Assembly: GCA_013054445.1 (NCBI GenBank)
Contig: JAAMPI010000841.1
Location: 1-24,604, forward strand
DNA from: Cudoniella acicularis
Lineage: Eukaryota > Ascomycota > Leotiomycetes > Helotiales > Helotiaceae
Direction of reading: 5' to 3'
DNA length: 24,604 bases
Shown: piece after piece, positions 1 to 10,149 of the stretch
Layout: each line of letters opens with the position of its first letter
How positions within the stretch are numbered: position 1 is the stretch's first letter
Program-made: the position numbers and the translations under genes
The notes under the pieces: generated by a model
Told to the model about the DNA's origin: nothing
Seen by the model: the letters and a program-made list of their open reading frames with translations, nothing else
Database searches by the model: none

Positions 1-945
1 CTATGGTCCTCGAAGAATAGGATAGAATACCATAAGATTAGATAAATAAGCTGATATTAAAGCAAGAGCATTGGGTTCATGTATTAATAGAACGCCATAG
101 GTGGTCTACTCCTAATTAAAATATTGTGATTATGCTTCAAAATCGAGTTCTGTGGGCCTTGTAGCCTGAAAACACAGACTTATCTGACCAGGCTCGTAAG
201 TAGAGGGGCTAAAGCCCAATGAAAAAAACAGGTAGACGATAAATGAGTGCATGTGCGAACCTGAAACTATCGGCCCGGACTTGCAGCATTTGAAGCTTAG
301 AGCTTCCAAGGTTTTGAAGCTGGAGGATTGGAGGAAAAGAAAAATCCCAATGTAACCCTCAACGGACGCTAGAACGGGTCCAACCTTCCGTCTAACCGCC
401 GCCAATGACCCCTAATCTTCAGCCGCACCAGTGTACTTCAGGGAGCCGTTCGCTAAATCCCAGGGGCCGGTAACACCGGGAAGCCCGAATGTCTTAGAAC
501 GCCTTCAAATTTTTGAGGACGCTGTAAATTGGTGACGAAATAACGTCTATGTAACATTTCCCATGGTTTTGGCTATGTAGACAAGTTATTGAGCTCGCTG
601 AAACTGTTTGGAAACCCGACTTAAAGATGCAGTCTTGGGAGGGATGAAAATTCCCAGATTCGGAAAATGCGGGGGTTGCTTACAGGGGCTGCAGTGAGAC
701 ATACGGTACGTGTACGTTTTTACCTAATTAGGGAAATGCACGAGTTAGACCAACAAATCGCACATTTGAAGTCCTGAAAACGAAGTCAACGTATGCTGTT
801 TTCATGTAGGGAAGGAAGAGACTATATGTGTGCAGGATAAATGTGCGGCTTTTTTTGTTGAGAGCTAGCAGGTCTACGAGCATGAGAAAGTCCTCATGTA
901 GGCCCCTGAAAACTAGGTTAGAGCTTCCAAGCCATCATTATATTG
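1..945. other. Intergenic region, no gene recognised
   Basis: No open frame here with an ATG start resembles a known protein on either strand. It lies downstream of the transcription-factor-like gene that ends at 946 on the minus strand, so its right-hand part should hold that gene's 3' untranslated region. I see no tRNA, tandem repeat or mobile-element terminus. Confidence 0.6.
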
Positions 946-2970
946 CTATATTTCTTCCTCTTCATTCAACGAGCCCCCCTCTGACACCACAAGGTCCACA
1001 ACATCACCCCATACGCTTCTGCAATGGTTAGCGCAAAAAGCTTCTTGCCAAAGGACCTTTTCTAGATGACTCTGAAGCGCCTCAAAGCTGTATATCCCGA
1101 GCAAGCTCATGATATTTGCAAGATATTGGATGAACCATCGTCTCTCGTAGCGTCCTCGTGATGCCACAGCCCCGATGAACAATATCCACAAGAGCCATGT
1201 TTCGCATTCAGACGAAGACACCCACCACTGTTGTAAGCCTAGTTTGAGTGAATCTTGTAGTCGGAGGACAAGTCTCTCGATTGCTTTCGACATCTGTGGG
1301 ATCGCTCGTATGACTAAATAGAGATACAGGTGGACGGCGGTCTTCAGAGGTATTACCTCGAACGAATGTGATGGAACTAATGCTAGCTCATCGACCGGAT
1401 CTTTGTTCAGGCTAAGAATATCATATTCGAGCTCGTATATCATATTACTTGCGAGGACACGGTCTAATTTTGAAATGTGATCCGGATCAAGATCGAATGA
1501 AAGGATGCGTATCAAGTGAAATATCCTAACCATGGGCGATTCCAAGCCAAAAGCTTCTTCCGGTTGTAACATCGTCGGAACGATTGGAGGCCGAATTTTA
1601 TCGGCGAGTTGTAAATCAAATGTTTGGCGTAGGAAGGATGGCTGCACGTTCCAAGTATTCGCAAAGCAAAAATCGGACCTTAACAAGAATCAGAAAGCGC
1701 TTATGTCACATTTGGGGCGCAGAAAATTTATGCCTACCAAGTAATGCTTTTCCAAAACGGGCCTACCACGGTGCTTATGCCACCCTTTGTTTTAACCATG
1801 TGCTGCAGTGCCTGAATGTGCATCTTTGACGTATAAATATTTCCGTTGAGGTTCTAGTACCATCGATTGTCAGTTCACTAATGTTTACTTCATTGGATAG
1901 GAGCGCGCAGGCTACCTCTTTGTTTGCTAGCAGTGCAACAGCTGTTATTGTTTGCACACTGAAGGTTTGGTCATTCCGAAGTCGCTCGTTAATAATCTTA
2001 AATGCTTCTCCTCCATGGTACAAGCTCTCACGGGATTCCGAGATCCCCAAATGTAGATCATGGTGTAGTGTAACAAGGTAAAGCAGAGAATGAAATAGAG
2101 CAGGATCCTCTTTAACATTAGAGAAGAATTTCCCTTCTGGATTGATAGCAACAGAGTTCATATAATAAGAGGTATGATCTGGAAGTTCTCAAAAGTTAGT
2201 AATCAAAACAGTCAAGAACTAGATGTTAGCACAGCACCCATGCTTTAGAACAGGACGAGTAACATGCTCAAAAATGTGAAACACCCACAGTGGTAGAATC
2301 CCCTCTCGCTCAAGGGAGTCAACTGCACGGCCAGGGTGTTGAATGGATCGAGCCAATGTCCGAGAAAAGATACCCGTTTGGGTGATTGCTGGTACCCAAA
2401 TGAATCCTCCTTTTGGAAGTCCTGGTCTGAGGTATCACCATGCAAATCCTTGCTTTGGGACGCAATGGCTGTGGCAGGCGTGCTGCTGATGCGCCTAGGA
2501 TGAGTATCTTTGGATTTTGGGGTGGCCCTGGTCTTGGGCTTGGCTTTGGATTTACTGTTGTGTGACGTGGTATTGAGTCTGAATCTGCCTTTGTACCGTG
2601 AAGGTTCTTCCGGATGGACATTCTTCACGGCAATTACGGCATCGGCACCATTTTTGCTTTTTCGTATATAATCACGCATAGCATGGACGCGAACCTGTTT
2701 AGAATTCTCGGCATAGTGTTCTGAAGGGCGTCCTGTAATCGTAACAAATTCCAGCGCAGAGGCCTCTCCTGCTTTGAACGTCACCACTTCGAGAGCCGAG
2801 GATTAGTTGGTCGGCCGTATTGCAGGATGGAAAAACAACTCACTAGTATTTTTTGTCTTGTTTGAATTGATACTCGTACCCTGATCGACCGCTGGCAAGT
2901 CGATTCCTGATCGTGGTCTTCGTTGGAATAAGAGCTGCTCCTGTGGCGCTGGCTCCGTGCTTGGTTCCAT
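946..2970 (-). CDS. Fungal-specific transcription factor domain protein, zinc-cluster-less (5 exons)
   Basis: Exons on the minus strand are 2970-2844, 2786-2289, 2178-1916, 1823-1738 and 1678-946. Together they give 1707 nt, 568 aa, with all four junctions in phase. Intron 1 begins GTGAGT; intron 2 has a TACTAAC branch site. The N-terminal part (about residues 53-85, 'EFVTITGRPSEH' then 'VRVHAMRDYIRK') is the short motif that opens a large family of fungal regulators. A Lys/Arg/Pro-rich stretch follows (about 110-142), then 'HWLDPFNTL' (about 186-194). The rest matches the Fungal_trans_2-like regulatory domain: 'DPALFHSLLYLVTLHHDL', 'AVALLANKE', 'ITWSDFCFANTW', and 'ETWLLWILFIGAVASRGRYERRW' split across the C-terminal part. 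No Cys6 zinc cluster is present, so DNA binding is unproven and it may be a cofactor-like paralogue. The ATG at 2970 is inferred from the clean donor. The splice also creates a Met (residue 43) that could be an alternative start. Confidence 0.8.
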
Positions 2971-3372
2971 TCTGGCTCGTATTAGAGGACCTACCTCAAG
3001 GATTACTGAACAAAGGATGCTTTGTAATCATTACTTATCTTTCACCGTTCTGCGATCGATCGCAAGAGGCTTACATTTGCAAGTGCAACTTGAGATTTCC
3101 CTCTCTCTCGGGCCATTCCGGCGATGGACATGTAGTATTTAAATCGATGGGAAGTATTGTGGCGTTGGAGAACAATAGGCTAATAGCCAGATAAAGGTTA
3201 TAGGGACAAGATGGACATTTCGTGTTACCTGTGCGTACTCGGTACAGTTTGGCCACTCGGACACTGTAGGAATATCATGGCGCATGGAAGTAAATGTTTT
3301 TGTGGCCGTTGAAGGCTTGACGATGGAAGCTTGAGTGGTGAGGAAGAAGCTCGGAAGTGGGTCGTCATTTGA
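2971..3372. promoter_or_regulatory. Divergent intergenic region
   Basis: This 400-bp gap lies between the 5' end of the minus-strand transcription-factor-like gene and the decayed plus-strand F-box-like locus. It should carry the former's promoter. I recognised no clear TATA box or repeat, and the small open frames here lack convincing starts. Confidence 0.4.
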
Positions 3373-4984
3373 GTGCGGAATCTTGATTGGCTGCAAGTGG
3401 CTGACTGTGCAGACCGGCAGCTGGAGGGCTCAAGCTTCACAGTGATCCAGCTTCAATTCGACGCGTCTCACGCGAGGCCTACTGAAGAATACTGCCATTG
3501 CCAACGACCAAAACAGATCACAAATGAAATCCAAAGTCGAATATGCGAACTCTCATCAAGGCCAGATCTGAAGAACATTAGATACCTCAACCACTCTTTC
3601 AATCTCCAGGGACAACGAGTTCTCTTCCGTACGATATCCCTAAAGGTCAATACACCAAGTCTCGACAAGCTTGCCAGAATTGCAAGATCTTGTACGCTCC
3701 GCCAGCTTGTTCAAATCGTCAAGTATGATGGGAAGGAGTTGTATCCGTCACGTCCAAGAGCGACCTTCGAGGAATGGTTAGAGCATGATTGCATGTGTGG
3801 TATCGTAGCATACACAAATTTCAAAGCGGAAACCATATCTCAAATATCGCTTAGGAGACTACACGAATGTTATTTGAATTATTGCGCATACCTGGCTGGC
3901 CAACGTCGCGTTTTAGAGTCAGATAATGAATGGCTCTGGTTGCATGATGCCCTTTATGAATTTCCCCGTTTGTCTGCAATTCACTATGCTGAGAATCGCA
4001 CTCCTATCAACATAAAATCGGTTTCGGTGGCAAACTCAACCCTTTGCAGCAAAATATTCTAGTTGGACTTGAGCCTTGGACCAGGTTTGGCTCCCGTCGC
4101 GATTTTGAACGACACTTCTGGCTTCTTATGCACGCTGCTGGCCGAGCCGGGGCGATCGAAAGATTGCGATTAGTTCGGTGGAACAATCTCCGACTTGACG
4201 ATGTCTGGGAATCTTGGCGTAGCATTGGAGAAATCGAAGGATTAATTCAGAAACTTCAGTACTTGTGGCTCTGTTCGACAGTGGTAACAATAAGCTGGCT
4301 GAAGGAAGCGAAATTCTGGGCAGGTTCATAAAGTGTGCTCCTTTTCTCCAAATCTTCGGATTTCCTATGGCCGTCACCATACGCCTGAACCTGGCAACCC
4401 TCTCGTTTCGTTGTTTGATGGTAAACCACACTGAAAGCATCTTCGCAGCCTAACCCTGGAATCCATGATCTTCAGCCCCAAAGCACTGAAAGGCGTCTAA
4501 TTCCGACATCGTGAAACATTGAAGGACCTTCACCTCTCACATTTGTTTCCGGCAAGACATCCAACGTGAGTTAGGTCCCGCTTGCGCTGCTTGAATTAAC
4601 GACATCATCCCTTTCTTAAGCCAAGAATTGTCACTATACTATGTCAAGCTTGAAGGAGATCTAAGGACTGATGATACCGAGTTTTGGACCACAACCGGTA
4701 AACCTGGAGATTAGGAAGAATGGGAGAGATATGACGGTTACTTGCAAGATCAAATTGGACGCTACATCACTCACGGCGGCCCATATTCTTTCGTGCCAAA
4801 GAATTTGGATCTTTGGAATACAGTGGAGGGAAAATCCATCAAGCTCGAGACCCCTAGTGCAGAGCCTGCTGAAGCTCAGCACGGAGAGCACAATCCACAG
4901 AATTCTTGCCGGCTACCTGCTGAATTCTGGGATTTCGAAGAAGATGGGCCGTGGTGTATCTACTGTTACCAATGTGCTTCGTAG
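3373..4984 (+). pseudogene. Degenerate F-box-like protein gene
   Basis: A plausible protein can be followed from about 3373 to 4984, but only by changing frame several times. The first segment (to the TAG ending at 4062) has an F-box-like helix pair, 'DLKNIRYLNHSFNLQGQRVLFRTISL', written here as two parts: 'DLKNIRYLNHSF' and 'GQRVLFRTISL'. It is followed by 'FEEWLEH'. A second frame gives 'VGLEPWTRFGSRRDFERHFW' and 'RWNNLRLDDVWESW'; a third gives 'GSEILGRFIKCAPFLQIFGF'. A further shift leads to 'HLRSLTLESM', interrupted by TGA at 4432-4434 and TAA at 4498-4500. After a possible intron (GTGAGT at 4565) the last segment, 'EEWERYDGYLQDQIGRYI', is interrupted by TAG at 4712-4714 and ends at TAG 4982-4984. 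No in-frame ATG precedes the F-box-like part. This resembles large fungal F-box families that supply substrate receptors to SCF ubiquitin ligases. The family assignment is moderately secure; the broken state is clear. Confidence 0.6.
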
Positions 4985-5324
4985 CACCTCCATCAATAAC
5001 TCATATTGCGTATTGCCATTTACTTTAGTAGCTGGATAGCGTGGATTGATAGACATCACCAAACTGAGTATCGCATAATGCGATAGATTCAAGCCCGGAC
5101 AGGAGATGGATCAGCCACTTTGGGCATCACCTTTCCAGAGATTCGGTACAGTATTTTACAACGACAAATGCTCATGGCTCAAATTTGGTTAATCAGTCTA
5201 TGGATACAAACAAACATTCTTAGCAAACGGGTATTCAGCTATATCAAAGCTCACTTCTATTCGGCCTTCCAACAACTCCTTTACATCATTAAAAACGGCA
5301 AGATGCAGATTACTTCCAAATCAT
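4985..5324. other. Intergenic spacer with a short palindrome
   Basis: This spacer holds the end of the F-box-like relic and the 3' flank of the minus-strand ATPase. No gene is seen. A perfect inverted repeat, TATCGCAT-A-ATGCGATA, occupies 5069-5085. Confidence 0.5.
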
Positions 5325-8300
5325 CTAAACCCGATCATCCGCGGAGTTTCCTTCATCCTGTCGCCGTAAAAGCGTCCTCGTAGTTGGCGTTGACACCAAA
5401 CTTCCCATCTCAGCGATCTTCTCTTTAATCGAATATTCGTCTGTGCTTCTTCTAGTATCTCTCCTGTTCAACGATCGAATCGATGAGGGTCTGGACTTGG
5501 CCATGCTGAAGAAACCTTGCCTCAAACCCAACTTCCTCGACTTTCTCTCCGACTCGTCCCTATCCTCTTCTCCTTGCTCAAACAAATGCCAAGTTCTCTT
5601 GATGGCCTTCCAAGTTTCGACACCAAGGACGAAAACGATGGTCAAGCCAAATGCAAGACCCCATTCCCAGCCAATGCCAACGTGTTTGAATACTCTCGTA
5701 TTAAGACCAGGAATATATACGGCTGGGAAGACGGAAAGTGCGCCGATTATAACAGCCCAAAACAGGAATTGGTTGCTCCAAACATCGCGAAAAAATGGGA
5801 ATCGGCTTTCTGATGCGGGGTCGAGGCGGAACATACTACGACAACTGATTTGAACTCCCATGCTGAGAGGAGGATCATCCAAGTCAGTTCCGCAAATACT
5901 GCAGCCCGACCACGGTATACAGGCTCGCAAGAGTCACTGTAGTTGCGGTTGCAGTCAAATCCTAGGTCTCCATTGTTCACGCCATAAATGACGATAACAA
6001 AAGTCATGAGTGTGCAAGTTCCCATCAGAATTCCATAAATGATCATATCAACAAGGATCTGAGGCGTGAAAACACCGTATCTGATATTGTGTGGTGGTCT
6101 TTTCATGATGTCCGAGCTTGCCTTTTCTCTCCCGAGTCCAAAAGCTGGGAATGAGGATGTCAGCATATTTATCCAGAGGATTTGTAGCGGACTCAGTGGA
6201 AAGACAGAGGATTTGGACCCATCCTGGAATCCAAGACCAGCAATGAGCAGAATGACTTCCCCAACGTTAGATGTCAGGAGGTGGAGAATGAATTTTTGAA
6301 TGTTGTCAAACATTCTCCTTCCTTCCCGAATTGCGGAAACAATGCTGCTAAAGTTGTCGTCGGTCAGAACAATCTTAGCTGCTCCCTTAGCAACATCGGA
6401 TCCCGCCATACCCATTGCAATTCCCACATTAGCAGAACTTAAGCTGGGTGCATCGTTGACCCCATCTCCAGTCATAGCTATAAATAGACCACGACGGCGG
6501 AGTGCCTCGATCATTCTGGTCTTTGTATCAGGGGCGCAACGAGCAATAACAAGCGGGAGTTCAGGGAGCGCGTCAATCTCGGCGTCTGTCATCTTGTCGA
6601 AATCGGTGGCCTTCTGGATAATGGAAGCAGACACATCTGGTGGTAGAATTGATAGATTGCGGGGAACGATCCCAATTTCTTTGGCAATTGCAGTTGCGGT
6701 AGCCGGATGATCTCCCTATTTCTATGTCAGTTTGTCTTGTGGATTAATTCAAGAGAACGCTTACGGTTAGCATGTGGACTTTGATGCCAGCCTCCGAACA
6801 TTCGCGAACAGCCCCCTTACTTTCATCTCGAGGAGGATCATAAATCCCAATCAACCCAACCAGGGTCAAATCTTGTTCGACTTCTGTTCTGAGCTGATCG
6901 TCGTTTCCTCTTGTCTTCTCAGCAGAAAAGTTGCCGTTCCATTTCCTAGAGGCCACTGCCAGCACTCTTTGTCCTTGAGTAGCAAATTCGTCCATTTGAT
7001 TGATCACCTGCTCCTTCAACTCTTCCGTTATTAGCTCGTTATTGGTGTCAGTACCAACAGAAGAGCACAGATCGAGAATGCGCTCAACGGCACCTTTGGT
7101 AAATATCATAGTCGATGTGCCGTCTGGAGAATGATAGATGACTGACATTCGCTTGATGCTGCTGTCGAAAGGGAATTCGCCAATTTGTTTCCAGCCTTGG
7201 GATTCAAGTTGCCTTTTGCCATATTCAAATCGATGAGCAAATACCTGCAATGCGATTTCAGTTGGCTCTCCTGTCGTTTGCCATTTCTTGTTATGCTCGC
7301 CCTCCACCGACTCATGCTTAACGGTTGCCAAGTTACACAGAGCCGTGGGTTGCAAAAATGCTTCAAGCTCTGGAGTCAGAGTCGCCCCTTCTTCATCAGA
7401 GTCTTGGGTCTTTTGCTGGTCTTTTGCTGCCTTCTCGGCTGGAATGTCAAATTTCAATGCTGCTACACTGCGTTGTTGATCGTAGTCGGTTCTTTCATCC
7501 GGTGTTGGTGCTTTCAGTGTCGTGAATCCGCCTTTCGTGACGTTCCCTTGGGTTGGGTTGTTTGGATCCATTGAGTTCTTGACTGTGAATATTCCTACTT
7601 TCGAAAGCCAGACCTTCTTGACGATCATGGCTCCTTGAGTGAGAGTGCCTGTTTTGTCTGAGCAGATGTTTGTCACGCCGCCAAGTGCTTCAAGGGCCGA
7701 AAGATCTCGAACGACAACATGAGCTTTTCTCATGACTGTCATACCAACAACCATAGTAATGGTCAAAACGCTACAATGGAGTTAGTGCAGTCGCCTTGAA
7801 ATATATGGGCAGGAACTTACGCAATGAGTGATTCGGGGATGATGGCTATTCCAGTGGAAATGGCATAAATAGCAACTTCGTCCTGAATCTCGTTAGTCTT
7901 GTTCCGAAAAGGGGCTTCGCTAAAGCTTACAGTGACGTTAAATCTATTGACTCCAAAAACAATGATAGCTAGTAGGATGGCACATCCAAACAGAATGTAG
8001 GCCACTTTCGATAGCTTGCGCTGCAACGGTGTACCTTCAGTGAGGCCCAAAAACTTGCCAACAAAATCGTAGATCCGTCGAGCACCGCCTTTGACTGGTT
8101 GAGTCTTGCCATATTTCTTGTAGTTCATTGACCGTCCCGCCTTCCGATTCTTCTTCGTCGTTGATGCAGCAATCTTCCCGACTTCTGTTTGCATTCCGGT
8201 GGATGTAGCGATCCCACGACCACGCCCTTTCGTCACTATTGTCGTGGAGTACGCCATATTGAATCGATCACCAATGCCTACCTCGCTCTCATCGGTAGCT

Positions 8301-9020
8301 AGTTTGTCGCCTGAACCTGGGACCATGATGTTGTTCTCGACGATCTTCTCGACTGGTTCAGCCTCACCTGTTAATGACTTCTCATCGCAGTTGAGGTTCA
8401 TTGCCTCGAATACTCGCAAATCTGCCGGCACGGTGTCACCAGCCTTGAGGATGACAATGTCTCCTGGAACAACTTCCGCACTATGGTTAGTCAGCAAAGC
8501 CTCCCCTTTCGCGAAACCTGGGTTACTCACCTTGGAATTACATCAACTCGGCCATCTCTCAATACCGCTGCTGAAGGACTCGAAAGCGCCCTCAAACTGT
8601 CCATCTTCTTCTCGGCCTTGAACTCTTGGAAAAATCCGATGGAGACATTGAGCACAATGACCACTGTAAGCACTCCGCCTTCGACGTAGTCTCCGACGCC
8701 GTAACTCAGTGCCATAGCGAAAACTAAGACCTGTTTTGTCATTAGCAAAGGAAATTCGGCCCAATGACAGAGTTCGGGAAGAAAGAGAGGATACTTGCCA
8801 GAATCATAGCATTGGATATTTGTTTTATGAGAATCTTGTACCAGGTGATCCCGCCACCGCCCTCAAGTTCATTCCGTGGATGGGACTTTTGTAGCTCCGA
8901 AACGGAACTTGCTGTGAGTCCAGATTCGATATTTGTGCCCAGCTGTTGGGCAACATCTTCAACAGAGAGGAGAAAAGGGTGCTTATCTGTCCCCTTCTCT
9001 CGTTGTTTGGGTGGTGCCAT
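5325..9020 (-). CDS. ENA-type P-type Na+-ATPase (P-type IID), frameshifted near the C-terminus
   Basis: A plasma-membrane cation pump that exports Na+ (and K+) using ATP. Exons are 9020-8799, 8730-8531, 8480-7931, 7882-7821, 7770-6765 and 6715-5325, all in phase. Visible motifs: actuator 'TGEAEP'; TM4 'IIPESLIAVLTITMVVGMTV'; phosphorylation site 'CSDKTGTLTQG' (Asp383); hinge 'TGDGVNDAPS' (about 762-771). The N-terminus 'HPFLLSVEDVAQQLGTNIES' and 'GDYVEGGVLTVVIVLNVSIG' are also ENA-like. Intron 1 starts with GC (GCAAGT) instead of GT. Intron 3 (7930-7883) is 48 nt, in frame and stop-free. After about residue 970 ('LLSAWEFKS') the frame breaks: the expected continuation ('MFRLDP...', 'DVWSNQFLFWAVIIGALSVF') lies in another frame from 5834. 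Read literally, the protein ends at 5747 (about 1002 aa) and lacks the last membrane segments. One base added or two removed near 5845 would give about 1142 aa, close to family length. It could be a true mutation or a sequence error. Confidence 0.9.
8731..8798 (-). other. Non-canonical GC-AG intron in the ATPase gene
   Basis: The exon 1 codons for 'NAMIL' are followed by GCAAGTATCC. The 68-nt intron contains GCTAATG and ends ACAAAACAG before GTCTTAGTT. Joining here yields 'NAMILVLVFAMALSYG', which fits ENA transmembrane segment 1-2 spacing. A GT donor three bases later (after 'GCAA') does not restore the frame. Confidence 0.8.
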
Positions 9021-9244
9021 TAGGAATCTGTGCCAATGGCAGAATTATTTTCGAATGTTTTGTTTAGTGAAGAAGTAGGTTTCTATTCCTAGTCAAGGGA
9101 ATAGTAGGGAATGTCTTTTCTTTAAAAACTTAAACTTGTGTCTTTGATTATCACAGTTAACTCTTGGGGGAATGACAGGCTCCCTATATACCTCTCCGAC
9201 TATCTCGATAACGCAACTCGCTAGCCCCGCTATACCTAATAACC

Positions 9245-9562
9245 GCCAAGATCTTATTTTTTTCTGGTCCACTATCTGCCAATCGTTTCAAGGTGTTGAG
9301 AGGAAACCCAGAAGCTAAGCCTTGGCAGAAGCCTCCACCACGCAGAGAGGAGCGGAGAGTCTAGGTAGCGGAACTTAATGGGGAGCGGAAGTGGGGAGTG
9401 GTGTGATGTCATTGGCTCCGAAGGACTTTCTAGAACTCCTAGAAAGATTTTAGGGTGGTGCTTGAGAAGAAAGATACGTCATGTAATTCCTTGGCCCCCC
9501 CCCTAGAAAGCACTAAAAGGGGGTCGACTTCTTGGTGTGCTCTCTTGGCGGGGTTTCTTGGC
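9245..9562. promoter_or_regulatory. Cluster of five PacC-type GCCAAG sites
   Basis: GCCAAG occurs at 9245-9250 on the plus strand. Its complement CTTGGC occurs at 9321-9326, 9490-9495, 9544-9549 and 9557-9562. GCCARG is the recognition core of the alkaline-pH regulator PacC/Rim101, and ENA pumps are known alkaline-induced genes in fungi. The sites lie 225-542 bp upstream of the ATPase start. Direct PacC control is inferred, not shown. Confidence 0.5.
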
Positions 9563-10026
9563 ACTCGGCAATTTTTAACTTCTTGAAGGGAGGAAAGGTG
9601 TTTATTGGAGGACCGAAGGAAAGGCCATGCTGTGACCGCGCGGTGAGCATACTTTTAGCTTTTAACAGTCTTAATAGCGACGAGGCTTATCTTAAGCCGC
9701 GAGTCTCCCTTGACGCGCTTGATGGTGATTGGGTGTTGAGGTGCAGACATCGAGGAATAATTGTAGAAATTTTTGGACGTTGGTTTACATTTCACTCCAC
9801 CAACCCCTGTGCTCCACGAAACCGTCGGGTAACAAAAGATAGAAAAGGGATCCTATTTCCCCTCTTCTATCCTTGCTGTCTCTAGTGAGATGGATTAAAA
9901 TTTTCGTGCGAGAATGAAAATCATTTTTGGTTTCCTTTAGGCGGAAGAAGTTTTTCCGTCCGAACAATTTATCCCCGCGTCTGTCACGTGTGGGGTAAAG
10001 TCCAGGGTTCAATCACCTGAAAGATG

Positions 10027-10038
10027 TATATATATATA
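10027..10038 (+). promoter_or_regulatory. TATA-like element upstream of the GDSL esterase
   Basis: TATATATATATA lies 112 nt upstream of the esterase ATG at 10150, a reasonable distance for a fungal TATA box. It is the only such element between the PacC-site cluster and the gene. Confidence 0.45.
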
Positions 10039-10149
10039 GCTATGTCAGAGTATTCAGTTGAGCTTTCCAATCTTTTTGAGTTTCAACTGGTATTATAGAG
10101 TGCTGATCCGATTTCTTGGATTGGCGATTCCGTCACTACCTTTCACACT

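Larger units (their letters stand above)
9021..10149. promoter_or_regulatory. Divergent promoter region of the Na+-ATPase and the GDSL esterase
   Basis: This 1.1-kb region separates the two divergent start codons. It contains no gene that I can support. The ATPase-proximal half carries five GCCAAG/CTTGGC hexamers, listed separately. The esterase-proximal end carries a (TA)6 TATA-like run. Poly-C (about 9495) and a 'tttattggag' purine-rich stretch are present but uninterpreted. Confidence 0.55.

Noticed and set aside
2179..2288. Apparent frameshift in the transcription-factor-like gene after 'SERGFYH'
   Set aside because: A 110-nt intron with GTGGGT donor, TACTAAC branch and CCAG acceptor restores the frame exactly, so no mutation is needed.
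9532..9885. 117-codon open frame in the ATPase/esterase intergenic region
   Set aside because: It has no ATG at its start, no recognisable domain, and overlaps the regulatory motif cluster.
9998..10017. GGTTCAATC resembling a tRNA T-arm
   Set aside because: No matching A-box, anticodon stem or acceptor pairing at a workable distance.
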